Shown piece after piece: positions 28,872 through 37,061 of a DNA stretch of 64,000 nucleotides. The stretch spans positions 124,001 through 188,000 of the forward strand of contig NZ_JOIZ01000006.1 in NCBI RefSeq assembly GCF_000721605.1. Direction: 5' to 3'. This stretch comes from Streptomyces sp. NRRL S-37. GTDB taxonomy: Bacteria; Actinomycetota; Actinomycetes; Streptomycetales; Streptomycetaceae. Under the pieces are notes generated by a model. It saw only the letters and a list, made by a program, of their open reading frames with translations. It did no database searches and was not told the DNA's origin. Every line of letters begins with the position of its first letter. Within the stretch, counting starts at the first letter, position 1. Both the position numbers and the translations under genes were made by a program.

Positions 28872-29844
28872 GCAGCACTACGAACCCGAGCCCGCCGTCG
28901 CGGGCGCCGCCGTCGGCGGCACCGTGGACGTGGGCGTCGAGGAGGCCGGGACCCTGAAGGAGCGGCCGAAGGGCCGAGGGGGCTCCGGACCGCGGGACAA
29001 GCCGCGCTCCCTGTGGTCCGACGCCTGGCGCGACCTGCGCCGCAACCCCGTCTTCATCGTCTCCGGGCTGGTCGTCCTCTTCCTCCTCTTCGTCTCCCTG
29101 TGGCCCTCGGCGATCGCCCCCGGCAGTCCCCTCAAGTGCGACCTGGCCAGGGCCCAGGAGGGTGCCCGGCCGGGCCACCCCTTCGGCTTCGACGGCCAGG
29201 GCTGCGACGTCTACACCCGCACCGTCCACGGCGCCCGTACGTCCGTCACGGTCGGCGTCCTGGCCACCCTGGGCGTCGCGGTCCTGGGCAGCGTCCTGGG
29301 CGCCCTGGCGGGCTTCTTCGGCGGCGTCTGGGACGCGGTCCTCTCCCGCGTCACCGACGTCTTCTTCGCCGTCCCGGTCGTCCTCGGCGGACTGGTGCTG
29401 CTGTCGGTCGTCACCAGCGACACCGTCTGGCCCGTCATCGGCTTCATCGTGCTGCTGGGCTGGCCGCAGATCTTCCGCATCGCCCGCGGCTCCGTCCTCA
29501 CCGTCACACGGAACGACTACGTCCAGGCCGCCCGCGCGCTCGGCGCCTCCCCCGCCCGGCTGATGCTGCGGCACATCGCGCCCAACGCCGTCGCCCCGGT
29601 CATCGTCGTCGCGACCATCGCGCTCGGCACGTACATCGCCCTGGAGGCCACCCTGTCCTACCTCGGCGTCGGCCTGAGGCCGCCCAGCGTCTCCTGGGGC
29701 ATCGACATCTCCGCCGCCTCCCCGTACGTCCGCAACGCCCCGCACGCGCTGCTGTGGCCCTCCGGGGCCCTCGCGGTCACCGTCCTGGCGTTCATCATGC
29801 TCGGCGACGCGGTGCGCGACGCCCTCGACCCGAAGCTGAGGTGA
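28864..29844 (+). CDS. Oligopeptide ABC transporter permease, DppC type (operon 2)
   Basis: The 326-residue subunit has a charged, proline-poor cytoplasmic N-terminus (about 1-60), then helices beginning VFIVSGLVVLFLLFVSLWPS, coupling loop DYVQAARALGASPARLMLRH, and C-terminal DAVRDALDPKLR. A short extracytoplasmic region contains two cysteines (LKCDLARAQ and GCDVYTRTV) not seen in the operon 1 counterpart. It pairs with the upstream DppB-type permease and is followed 6 bases later by the ATPase gene. Confidence 0.95.
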   Translation: MPEQHYEPEPAVAGAAVGGTVDVGVEEAGTLKERPKGRGGSGPRDKPRSLWSDAWRDLRRNPVFIVSGLVVLFLLFVSLWPSAIAPGSPLKCDLARAQEGARPGHPFGFDGQGCDVYTRTVHGARTSVTVGVLATLGVAVLGSVLGALAGFFGGVWDAVLSRVTDVFFAVPVVLGGLVLLSVVTSDTVWPVIGFIVLLGWPQIFRIARGSVLTVTRNDYVQAARALGASPARLMLRHIAPNAVAPVIVVATIALGTYIALEATLSYLGVGLRPPSVSWGIDISAASPYVRNAPHALLWPSGALAVTVLAFIMLGDAVRDALDPKLR

Positions 29845-29850
29845 GCCGCC

Positions 29851-30825
29851 GTGCTGCTCGAAGTGCGGGACCTGCGCGTGGAGTTCCACACCCGCGACGG
29901 GATCGTGAAGGCCGTCGACGGCGTCAGCTACGGCGTCGACGCGGGCGAGACCCTGGCCGTGCTCGGCGAGTCCGGCTCCGGCAAGTCCGTGACCGCGCAG
30001 GCCGTCATGGGCATCCTCGACACCCCGCCCGGCCGCATCACCGGCGGCGAGGTGCTGTTCCGGGGCCGGGACCTGCTGAAGCTGAGGGAGGACGAACGCC
30101 GCAGGGTCCGGGGCGCCGAGATGGCCATGATCTTCCAGGACGCCCTGTCGTCCCTCAACCCCGTGCTCACCGTCGGCGACCAGCTCGCCGAGATGTTCAC
30201 CGTGCACCGGGGCATGTCCCGCAAGGACGCGCGGGCGAAGGCCGTCGAGCTGATGGACCGGGTGCGCATCCCCGCCGCCCGGGAGCGGGTGAGGCAGTAC
30301 CCGCACCAGTTCTCCGGCGGCATGCGCCAGCGCGTCATGATCGCCATGGCGCTGGCCCTGGAACCCGCCCTGATCATCGCCGACGAACCCACCACCGCCC
30401 TCGACGTCACCGTCCAGGCCCAGGTCATGGATCTGCTCGCGGAGCTCCGGCGCGAGTACCGCATGGGCCTGATCCTCATCACCCACGACCTGGGCGTGGT
30501 CGCCGACGTCGCCGACCGCATCGCCGTGATGTACGCGGGCCGGATCGTCGAGTCGGCCCCCGTGCACGACCTCTACAAGGCCCCGGCGCACCCGTATACA
30601 CGAGGCCTGCTGGACTCCGTCCCCCGCCTGGACCTCAAGGGCCGGGAGCTCTACGCCATCAGGGGCCTGCCGCCCAACCCCACGCACATCCCGCCGGGCT
30701 GCTCCTTCCACCCCCGCTGCCCGTCGGCCCGCGACGTCTGCCGTACCGGCGAACCCCCGCTGTACGAGGTCTCGCCGACGCGGGGGAGCGCCTGCCACTT
30801 CTGGAGGGAGTGCCTGAACGGCTGA
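29851..30825 (+). CDS. Oligopeptide ABC transporter ATPase, DppD type (operon 2), last gene before the island
   Basis: The 324-residue ATPase starts at GTG 29851. Walker A is GESGSGKS, signature FSGGMRQR, Walker B LIIADEPT, and the C-terminal HPY domain has CSFHPRC and ends [10 protein letters not shown]. In operon 1 the equivalent gene ends by overlapping the next ATPase through ATGGCTGA. Here the same place reads ACGGCTGA, so the start codon is lost and the partner gene is found 12.7 kb away at 43493. Stop TGA at 30823-30825 lies inside the left copy of the island's flanking direct repeat, so the protein itself is intact. Confidence 0.95.
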   Translation: MLLEVRDLRVEFHTRDGIVKAVDGVSYGVDAGETLAVLGESGSGKSVTAQAVMGILDTPPGRITGGEVLFRGRDLLKLREDERRRVRGAEMAMIFQDALSSLNPVLTVGDQLAEMFTVHRGMSRKDARAKAVELMDRVRIPAARERVRQYPHQFSGGMRQRVMIAMALALEPALIIADEPTTALDVTVQAQVMDLLAELRREYRMGLILITHDLGVVADVADRIAVMYAGRIVESAPVHDLYKAPAHPYTRGLLDSVPRLDLKGRELYAIRGLPPNPTHIPPGCSFHPRCPSARDVCRTGEPPLYEVSPTRGSACHFWRECLNG

Positions 30826-30839
30826 GCCGGTCCTGGAGG
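30796..30839. repeat. Left copy of the 44-bp direct repeat flanking the island
   Basis: It matches 43471-43514 at 43 of 44 positions; the single difference turns the ATG of the ATPase F gene into ACG. It covers the last codons of the ATPase D gene and the beginning of the former ATPase F gene. The sequence on either side is unrelated between the two copies. Confidence 0.9.
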
Positions 30840-30870
30840 CCGGCGCGGGCCCTCGCGTCCGGAGGAGCAC

Positions 30871-30914
30871 GGAAAAGCTCCGGAAAGGTAATGGACAGGC
30901 ATCCCGTCGACGAT
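30871..30914 (+). promoter_or_regulatory. Candidate SARP operator and promoter of the redox/regulator operon
   Basis: GGAAAAG at 30871, GGAAAGG at 30882 and GGACAGG at 30893 are direct repeats at exactly 11-base spacing. About 9 bases after the last one comes GACGAT (30909-30914), a plausible -10. Heptamer repeats at 11-bp steps 8 bp before the -10 are the recognised binding pattern of SARP activators. It points towards the gene at 31057 with a 5' leader of about 135 bases. Confidence 0.6.
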
Positions 30915-31056
30915 GGGGCCCCGGCCCGGACCGAGTCGGCGGACGGCTCCACGGACTCCTGCCGCCAGGAGACGGGTCGGTCGTGCACGAGCGGGCTGTA
31001 CCGAACCGAGTGCCTACGACGACTACCACGCCGTTCATGGCTGAAGGGAACGTGAC

Positions 31057-31638
31057 ATGGTTGTTCCTATTGTCATTATATCGATCTTCGTCTCGTGTTT
31101 CAGTGCCTTCCTCGCGCTGAGCGTGGCGCTTCGTGTGAAGAAGACGCTCGATCCCCTCATCGAGGAGGGGGTGTTCAAGCAGCGGTCCGAGGCCGAGGAG
31201 TCCTCGGACGTGCCCCTGGGTACAGAGCTGCCGGCGGTCGGGAGCCTCGTGGACCACGAGGGGCGGACCGTCGTCCTGCCCGCACGGCAGGACGGCCCGT
31301 GGGTTCTCACCTTCCAGTCGACCGAGTGTGGCGAGTGCAAGACGCAGCTTCCCGTGTACCGCGGGTTCCTGGAGGAGCACCGGATCCCTCGGGAGCGGGT
31401 TCTCTCGGTGGTTTCCGGAGCGCGGCAGAACCTTGACGCCTACGTGTCCGGCGTCGGGGACCTGGCCACCATCGTCCACTCCGACGACGCGAAGTCACTC
31501 GCCGAGAGCATCGGCGTGCGGGCATGGCCCACATACCTGATCATTTCGCCTGACCACACGGTCATCTACTCGACCGACTACGCCGGGGCGCTCCCGGAGT
31601 TGGACCTGACGCCCGCACCCGACGAGGTGACGGTGTGA
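31057..31638 (+). CDS. Membrane-anchored TlpA/MauD-like thiol-disulfide oxidoreductase 1
   Basis: The 193-residue protein has an N-terminal transmembrane helix (VVPIVIISIFVSCFSAFLALSVAL minus ends, about 2-25) with the rest predicted outside. The thioredoxin-like domain carries a redox CxxC motif, Cys91-Gly-Glu-Cys94 in STECGECKTQLP, and the cis-proline motif VRAWPTYLIIS near residue 157. Such proteins oxidise, isomerise or reduce disulfides in exported proteins. ATG 31057 follows GAAGGGAA. The stop overlaps the next gene's GTG (GTGA), so it forms an operon with a second member of the same family and a SARP regulator. It is the first gene of the island. Confidence 0.8.
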   Translation: MVVPIVIISIFVSCFSAFLALSVALRVKKTLDPLIEEGVFKQRSEAEESSDVPLGTELPAVGSLVDHEGRTVVLPARQDGPWVLTFQSTECGECKTQLPVYRGFLEEHRIPRERVLSVVSGARQNLDAYVSGVGDLATIVHSDDAKSLAESIGVRAWPTYLIISPDHTVIYSTDYAGALPELDLTPAPDEVTV

Positions 31639-32201
31639 TCGCGCTGGCACTGGTGGGTCTCGTCGTGGCGTGCTGCGGATGCTCCGTGGCGCTGGCGCTG
31701 GCGCTGCGGGTGAAGCAGATCACATCCGGGGCGCAGGTCCGTGCTCCGCGTGGCACGGACGTGGAAATCGGCGCGGCCGTGCCCGGCTTCCGCGGCCTGA
31801 CGGGCCTCGACGGCCTTCCGTGGGAGAGGTCGCCGGCCGGGGGAGAACCATGGCTCTTGACGTTCGTCTCGCCCGAGTGTCCGGGGTGCAGTGAGCAGCT
31901 TCCCCGTTACATCCGCTATCTCCGGCATCACGGCATTCCGGCGGAGCGAGCTGTCTCGGTGACAGTCGGAGACGAGGTGAACCACGACTCGTTGCCGACG
32001 GAATTGTTGCGGTCCACCCAGATTGTTCGGGCTTCGGCCGCCTCCGCCCTGGTCATGGGTCTGAGAATCTCGTCCTGGCCGACGTATCTCATTGTGGACG
32101 GTGATGGAAAGGTCGCCTACGCGACACAGAGTGTGTCCCGGCTTGTCCATATTGATCCGCGTCTGCCGGAACGCGCCGGCGCCGCGCTCTCCAAGGCGTG
32201 A
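31635..32201 (+). CDS. Membrane-anchored TlpA/MauD-like thiol-disulfide oxidoreductase 2
   Basis: The 188-residue paralogue of the preceding protein has an N-terminal hydrophobic anchor containing three cysteines (LVVACCGCSVALALAL), then a thioredoxin-like domain with Cys82-Pro-Gly-Cys85 in SPECPGCSEQLP and the cis-proline segment SSWPTYLIVDGDG. CPGC is close to classical thioredoxin-type active sites and may set a different redox potential from the CGEC of its partner. Start GTG 31635 overlaps the previous stop; the 3' end enters the left arm of the large hairpin at 32186. Confidence 0.8.
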   Translation: MIALALVGLVVACCGCSVALALALRVKQITSGAQVRAPRGTDVEIGAAVPGFRGLTGLDGLPWERSPAGGEPWLLTFVSPECPGCSEQLPRYIRYLRHHGIPAERAVSVTVGDEVNHDSLPTELLRSTQIVRASAASALVMGLRISSWPTYLIVDGDGKVAYATQSVSRLVHIDPRLPERAGAALSKA

Positions 32202-32317
32202 GAGACCGGCTTCCGGAAGAAGTGCGTACAGGGGCGTGGGTCCCCCCCCCATTCGGGGGGGGGCCACGCCCCCTTACCCACTTCTTCCGGAAGCCCGTCT
32301 CTCCCGCCCTGGAGAGC
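32186..32317. repeat. Large imperfect inverted repeat (about 63-bp arms) with C9/G9 tip
   Basis: The arms 32186-32250 and 32255-32317 are near-complementary along their whole length, ending in nine C's, the loop ATTC and nine G's. The core arm segment CTTCCGGAAGAAGTG is identical in both. It covers the end of the second thiol oxidoreductase gene and the first 40 codons of the SARP reading frame. As RNA it would be a very stable hairpin, able to block readthrough or translation. Confidence 0.85.
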
Positions 32318-33067
32318 CGCACAGGTGACGAAGAATTGGTCGAAATGCCGGAGGGCGCCCGTCGCCTGCTGGCATCCCTCTCCTGGAACCCGAACGACAT
32401 GGTGTCGGACGACATCATGATCGACCGCATATGGGATTCCGCCCTGCCGCAGAGCCCGCGGCAGACGCTCTATACACACGCAGCCAGGCTCCGCAAGGCA
32501 CTCCGTGAGGCCGGTGGCGGTGACCCTTCCATCACAGTCGACCGCAGGCGCGGAGGATACCTGCTGTCCTGTGACGAATCCGCCATCGACCTGTTCCGCT
32601 TCCGCCAGGCGTCCCAGCGCGCGAAGAGTCACGGGCGGGCCGGCGAGGCGGACGAGGCGTTGGCCTTCTTCGACGAGGCCCTGCTGCTGTGGCGCGGTAC
32701 ACCCCTCTCCGGGTTGCGTTCCAGTTGGGCGACGTCCGTACGGGCCGCGCTCGCCCACGAGTACCGTGCGGCGCTCACGGGCCTCGTCAACGTGGGTCTG
32801 AGCAAGGGGACGTACGACGACTACCTGTCCGTTCTGCACAGGTTCTGCGCCGACCATCCCCTGGACGAGGGGATTGCCGGACTGCTGATGATCACGCTGC
32901 ACCGGAGCGGGCGCCAGGAGGAGGCGCTCAACTGCTTCCGGACGATACGCCAGCAGATGATCGACAAACTGGGGGACGAGCCGGGCCAGGAGCTCCGGAC
33001 CCTGCACGCTCAGATACTGAAGCGTGAGCCGGTGCTCCTGACCTCACATTTCGCTCAGGCACACTGA
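32198..33067 (+). CDS. SARP-type regulator, short BTAD protein with abnormal N-terminus
   Basis: From about residue 50 the product has the SARP layout: an OmpR-like DNA-binding domain (EGARRLLASLSW, SPRQTLYTHAARLRKAL, TVDRRRGGYLLS) and a bacterial transcriptional activation domain (IDLFRFRQ, ALLLWRGTPLSGL, HPLDEGIAGLLMITLHRSGRQEEALNCF). SARPs activate biosynthetic clusters by binding 11-bp-spaced heptamers, which are present in this island. The usual first beta strands are missing: the frame from GTG 32198 (GTGA overlap with the upstream gene) runs straight through a large hairpin and encodes atypical residues. ATG 32345 is an alternative start giving 240 residues. The gene may be 5'-damaged. 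Confidence 0.75.
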   Translation: MRDRLPEEVRTGAWVPPPFGGGPRPLTHFFRKPVSPALESRTGDEELVEMPEGARRLLASLSWNPNDMVSDDIMIDRIWDSALPQSPRQTLYTHAARLRKALREAGGGDPSITVDRRRGGYLLSCDESAIDLFRFRQASQRAKSHGRAGEADEALAFFDEALLLWRGTPLSGLRSSWATSVRAALAHEYRAALTGLVNVGLSKGTYDDYLSVLHRFCADHPLDEGIAGLLMITLHRSGRQEEALNCFRTIRQQMIDKLGDEPGQELRTLHAQILKREPVLLTSHFAQAH

Positions 33068-33107
33068 AGACGAGCACCGGCGGGGCTCCACTGCCGAAAG
33101 AAGCGAA

Positions 33108-34970
33108 TCACCGGACGGGGCTCTGGTAGCTCGCTGCCTGCGTGGTGAAGAGACGGGCGTACACACCGGTCGTGGACATGAGTTCCTCATGTGTTCCACG
33201 CTCGGTGATGCGCCCGTTCACGAGAACCACGATGTGGTCGGCTTCTCTGACGGCGCCCAGTCGATGCGAAATCAGCAGACTCGTACGTCCCTTGCGGTAT
33301 ATCGCCAACGACTGATGGATCTCGTTCTCGGCCTCCGGGTCGAGGCCGGACGAAGGTTCGTCGAGTATCAGGAAATCCCTGTCGTCCCTCAGCAGAGCAC
33401 GCGCCAGGGCCAGCCGCTGCCACTGGCCGCCCGAAAGCACCACCCCGGTCTCGGCGTTGTTCTTGTCGAGCTCGCTGAAGAACATGCGGGACAGCAGGGT
33501 TTCGTAACCGTGCGGGAGGGACTGAAGTTTCTCGTGCGCTCCGGCGCGGACGGCGGCGTGGCGGACCTTAAGCATATCGGCCATCGCGGTCAGATCACCC
33601 AGGCCGATGTTCTCCCGCACCGTGAGGTCGTATTCCATGTAGTCCTGGAACACCGCGCCCATACGCGCTCGAAGCTGCTCCGGATCCATGGTACGGATGT
33701 CCACGCCGTCCCAGAGGACCTGACCGCGGGTCGGGTCGTAGAAGCGGCAGAGCAGTTTGATCAGGGTGCTTTTCCCCGCCCCGTTGAGCCCTACGAGCGC
33801 TGTGGTCTGCCCGGCCCTGATCTCGAAACTGGCGCCGCGCAGCACCCAGTCCTGGTCCTCCCCGTAGCGGAACCACACATCACGGAGCTCGATCGACTCC
33901 GCCAGCGCGGGCACTGCCTTCGGCCGGGGTGCGACCGGCAGATCGGCCTCGGACTCCAGGACGTACAGCAGGTGCTGGAACATCAGCATGATCTCGTGCA
34001 CTGTCGCGGCCCGGGCCGCGAACTCCGTCAAAGAACCCTGGACGGAGGAGATGGCCGAGATCAGCATCGTCACATCGCCGATGGAGATCCGCCCCTGATG
34101 CGCCGCCCAGACCGCCCAGACCAGCCCCGCCCCGGAAACGATCGAGGCGATCAGGCCGAGTCCCACCTGGATCCGCAGCGTCTTGCGGTCCACCAGGTCC
34201 TTGGCTGCGTTGATGCTGCGACGATCGGCCAGCATGCGTTCCCGGAAGTACGGTCCGAGACCGAAGAGACGGATCTCCTTCGCGGCCTCGACACTGGACA
34301 GCAGCTGATCGAAGAAGAACTCCCGGCGCTCGCTGGGGCTCACCTCCCACACCAGGTTGACGCGAGACGTGGCGAGCGAGAGCTCGGCGAGGAGGACGGC
34401 GGAGCCGAACAGCAGTACGAAGAGGGCGAGCACAGGAGCCACGGTCAGCAGGGACCCCATGAATCCGAAGACCGTCAGGAGTGCGCGTGTCATCCCCAGA
34501 AGGCTCTCGAGCAGTCCGACGGCCCCACCGCTGCCGGCCTGCTTGGCGAGCCGCAGCCGGTCCAGGAAGGCCGGGTCCTCGAAACGTGCCAGACCGGTCA
34601 TGCGTTCCATCGCGCGGAACACGTCGGCCTGCGACCTCAACCCGACCGCCCTTGCGAGACGGGCGCTCGCGAAGGTGCTGAAGTGAGGCAGCACCCCCAT
34701 CAGGACTCCCGAGGCCACCATTCCGCCTGCCGGCAGGACGAGGGAGAACATCGGGCTTCCTGAGGTGATGTGGTCCAGAAGCGCCTTCGTGAACCAAGCC
34801 ATCGCGACCGGCACGATCCCCGCGGCCAGAGCTCCCGCCACGTACAGCGTGGTCAGCCATGGCGCTGTGCCGAAGACCAGGATCAGCGCCTTCTTCGCCG
34901 TCGCGGCCGTTCCGTTCAGTTTGATCAGCCCGTCCGGGCCACGATTTCGCAAGACCTTGCGCCCTTCCAC
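33108..34970 (-). CDS. ABC exporter, fused membrane and ATPase domains
   Basis: The 620-residue protein has six predicted transmembrane helices in its first 320 residues and a C-terminal nucleotide-binding domain: Walker A GLNGAGKST near 394-402, ABC signature LSGGQWQR near 512, Walker B FLILDEP near 533, H-loop LISHRLGA. It belongs to the half-transporter exporter class that works as a homodimer. It lacks an N-terminal C39 peptidase, so any leader removal must be done by another enzyme of the island. It is convergent with the short SARP and divergent from the signal peptidase gene. Start GTG 34970 has a weak ribosome site. A role in exporting the island's peptide is inferred from context. 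Confidence 0.88.
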   Translation of the reverse strand: MEGRKVLRNRGPDGLIKLNGTAATAKKALILVFGTAPWLTTLYVAGALAAGIVPVAMAWFTKALLDHITSGSPMFSLVLPAGGMVASGVLMGVLPHFSTFASARLARAVGLRSQADVFRAMERMTGLARFEDPAFLDRLRLAKQAGSGGAVGLLESLLGMTRALLTVFGFMGSLLTVAPVLALFVLLFGSAVLLAELSLATSRVNLVWEVSPSERREFFFDQLLSSVEAAKEIRLFGLGPYFRERMLADRRSINAAKDLVDRKTLRIQVGLGLIASIVSGAGLVWAVWAAHQGRISIGDVTMLISAISSVQGSLTEFAARAATVHEIMLMFQHLLYVLESEADLPVAPRPKAVPALAESIELRDVWFRYGEDQDWVLRGASFEIRAGQTTALVGLNGAGKSTLIKLLCRFYDPTRGQVLWDGVDIRTMDPEQLRARMGAVFQDYMEYDLTVRENIGLGDLTAMADMLKVRHAAVRAGAHEKLQSLPHGYETLLSRMFFSELDKNNAETGVVLSGGQWQRLALARALLRDDRDFLILDEPSSGLDPEAENEIHQSLAIYRKGRTSLLISHRLGAVREADHIVVLVNGRITERGTHEELMSTTGVYARLFTTQAASYQSPVR

Positions 34971-35153
34971 GACCGTTGGTCAGTGAGCAAGCACTCTGGC
35001 GGAAGGGCATCTCGCAAATCGCTCCGTGATCTGTCTGAGGAGACCGGGGCCGAGGCCGCGACAGATCGCGGAAAGGTCGAAGACGGCACAGGGGGAGAGG
35101 CTGAGACGGAGCGACCACCCCGGTGGCTCCCCCTCGCAGCCGAAGGGCAAGCC

Positions 35154-35633
35154 ATGTTGAAGGACCTCCAAGCCGTGGCCACGACCGTCGCGCTCGTCGC
35201 CGCCGTGACCGTCTGTGCTGCGGCGGTTCTTCTGGTGGTGCTCCGTCGCACGTTCGTGGTCATCACCGTGACCGGGCTGAGCATGCTGCCGACCTATCGG
35301 CCGGGGGACCGCGTCATCGTCCGGCGCGGGCGCGTGCCGGCCAGCGGCGGGGAAGTGGTCGTCGAGATGCCGTGCATCGAGGACCGGACCTGGCGGTCCG
35401 CGGCTGCGGGACTGGGAGCGCCGGGCGTCGATGTCGCCCGGCGTTCGTGGCTGATCAAACGGGTTGCGGGGGCTCCCGGAGACGTTTGTTCCCCCCTCAC
35501 CGGTGAGCCGGTGGAAGTTCCCCCAGGGCATCTCTTCCTGCTGGGCGACAACGCCGATCGGAGCTTCGACTCCCGGCAGATGGGGCCCTTCCGGAGCGAT
35601 CGCGTCCTTGGCTCCGTGTGGTACCGGCTTTAG
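35154..35633 (+). CDS. Small type I signal peptidase (S26)
   Basis: The 159-residue protein has one N-terminal transmembrane helix (VATTVALVAAVTVCAAAVLL). The catalytic serine box is TGLSMLPTYRPGDRV with Ser43, the lysine box SWLIKRVAGAPGD with Lys102, and the C-terminal box LLGDNADRSFDSRQMGPF completes the family. It is much shorter than housekeeping Streptomyces signal peptidases, typical of dedicated ones. ATG 35154 follows GAAGGG at good spacing; longer in-frame starts upstream lack family sequence. It is followed 16 bases later by the mauE-like gene, and its likely substrate is a secreted product of the island. Confidence 0.88.
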   Translation: MLKDLQAVATTVALVAAVTVCAAAVLLVVLRRTFVVITVTGLSMLPTYRPGDRVIVRRGRVPASGGEVVVEMPCIEDRTWRSAAAGLGAPGVDVARRSWLIKRVAGAPGDVCSPLTGEPVEVPPGHLFLLGDNADRSFDSRQMGPFRSDRVLGSVWYRL

Positions 35634-35649
35634 AAACCTCGGAGGAGAA

Positions 35650-36177
35650 ATGAGCTTCCTGCTCATCTTTTGCAAGCTCTCGCTGGTCGTCATGTTCGTC
35701 TGTTCGTCCGTCACCAAGCTGCGCGACATGGACTCCCTGAGCCGGCACATCGAGACGACGGCCCGGCTGCCGCTGCTTTCTCCCCGGTTCCTGGCCCGGA
35801 CGGTCGTGGTCGCGGAGGTGGCGGCAGCCCTGGGGCTCGTGCTGACCGAGCGTTTCGGCTTCCTGGCCGCCGCCGGAGTACTGGCCGGCTTCACTGCCTA
35901 CCTTGTGCACGTCCTGCGGTCGGGCCGTTCGATCTCCTGCGGTTGCACCGGTGCTTCGGGAGCGGATGTCTCAGGGATCCATCTGGTACGGAACGGAATC
36001 GCGCTGGTCCTGGCCCTTGCCGGTCTGGTGGTGCCGCATGTCCCCTTGCAGGGACACCTGGTGGAGTACGCGGTGATGACCGGACCGTCTCTCATCGCCG
36101 GCGGCGCGCTGCTGTACCTGGCCGAGCTCCGGGATCTGCTGTCCTTGGGCTCCGCCGACCTCGGCGTGCGTGGCTAA
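35650..36177 (+). CDS. MauE/DoxX-like membrane redox protein
   Basis: The 175-residue protein starts at ATG 35650 after GGAGGAG. It has four to five helices and resembles the MauE/DoxX-type membrane proteins that pass electrons between quinones and periplasmic thiol oxidoreductases: an N-terminal KLSLVVMFVCSSVTKLRD and the short cysteine motif ISCGCTG (Cys97, Cys99) at the membrane edge. In methylamine utilisation MauE works with the TlpA-like MauD to form disulfides; here two TlpA-like proteins in the island would be the partners. The stop codon TAA coincides with the left end of an IS5-family element. Confidence 0.75.
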   Translation: MSFLLIFCKLSLVVMFVCSSVTKLRDMDSLSRHIETTARLPLLSPRFLARTVVVAEVAAALGLVLTERFGFLAAAGVLAGFTAYLVHVLRSGRSISCGCTGASGADVSGIHLVRNGIALVLALAGLVVPHVPLQGHLVEYAVMTGPSLIAGGALLYLAELRDLLSLGSADLGVRG

Positions 36178-37045
36178 GGGGTGTCCCGTAAATGATCTTT
36201 GACATGCCTGGTGACCTGGTGGTTTCTGTGTCACCCGGCCAGCGTGAGGTTGTGCAGGCGGGCGATGCCGAGCATGGCGTGGTGGACGCCGTCGCCTTTG
36301 AGGCGGCAGTCGCGGAGGATCTTCCAGGTCTTCATGCGGGCGAAGGCGTGCTCGACGTGGGCGCGGACCTTGCGGTGTGAGCGGTTGTGCTCTTCTTTCC
36401 AGTCCGGGAGTTCGCTCTGCCCGGGGTCGCGGCGGTGCGGGATGACCAGGCCGGTGCCGCGGTAGCCGCCGTCCGCGATCACCGTGGTGTGGCCGACGGC
36501 GTCTTTGGCGCCGGACAGCTCCCATGCCTTGCAGTCGTTGCGGTTTCCGGTGACCGGCCGGCCGACGGCGACGACGAGCCGGGTGTCGGCGTCGATGACG
36601 ACCTGGTGGTTGGTGGAGTACCGGTAGTTCTTCGACTGCTCGGCCACGGTGTGGTCGCGGGTGGGGACCAGGGTGCCGTCCACGATGAGCACGGTGTCCT
36701 TGCGGAACCGCTTGCGCTGCTGGAGCGCGAGCGCGGGCCCGAGGTGGTCGATGATGCGGTCGGCCGCCGACTTGGACACCCCGAACAGCGGGGCCAGCTG
36801 GCGCAGGGTGAGGTTGGTGCGCCAGTACGCGGCGACCAGCAGGACCCGGTCTTCCAGAGGAAGGCTCCAGGGCCGGCCCTTGCGTATCGGGTCCGCACCC
36901 TCACGCCGGAGCGCGGTGATCAGCTTGCCGAACTGGCGCGGGCTCAGCCCGGTGAACGGGGCTATCCAGGAAGGCTCCGACGCCGTGATCACACCAGACA
37001 CGACAAGATCATCTCACCCGTGACCAGCAGTTACGGGACAGCCCT
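36177..37045. mobile_element. IS5-family insertion sequence
   Basis: The 869-bp element has imperfect terminal inverted repeats of about 15-16 bp, with the left end reading AGGGGTGTCCCGTAA and the right end complementing it with one mismatch. It is flanked by TA on both sides (36175-36176 and 37046-37047), a likely target duplication. It contains one intact transposase gene and lies between the mauE-like gene and the large SARP gene. Confidence 0.85.
36231..37001 (-). CDS. IS5-family transposase (DDE_4 type)
   Basis: The 256-residue transposase has an N-terminal helix-turn-helix (LTLRQLAPLFGVSKSAADRI) and a DDE catalytic domain with Asp108 in VDGTLVPT, Asp177 in IADGGYRG and Glu217 in HVEHAFARMKTW. 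The frame is intact from ATG 37001 to the stop near the left end, so the element could be active. It catalyses cut-and-paste movement of the element whose ends are at 36177 and 37045. Confidence 0.92.
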   Translation of the reverse strand: MSGVITASEPSWIAPFTGLSPRQFGKLITALRREGADPIRKGRPWSLPLEDRVLLVAAYWRTNLTLRQLAPLFGVSKSAADRIIDHLGPALALQQRKRFRKDTVLIVDGTLVPTRDHTVAEQSKNYRYSTNHQVVIDADTRLVVAVGRPVTGNRNDCKAWELSGAKDAVGHTTVIADGGYRGTGLVIPHRRDPGQSELPDWKEEHNRSHRKVRAHVEHAFARMKTWKILRDCRLKGDGVHHAMLGIARLHNLTLAG

Positions 37046-37061
37046 TAGCACCGTACCGGGG

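Noticed and set aside
30840..31056. Possible integrase or excisionase gene at the island's left end
   Set aside because: No frame with recombinase motifs is present here or at the right end.
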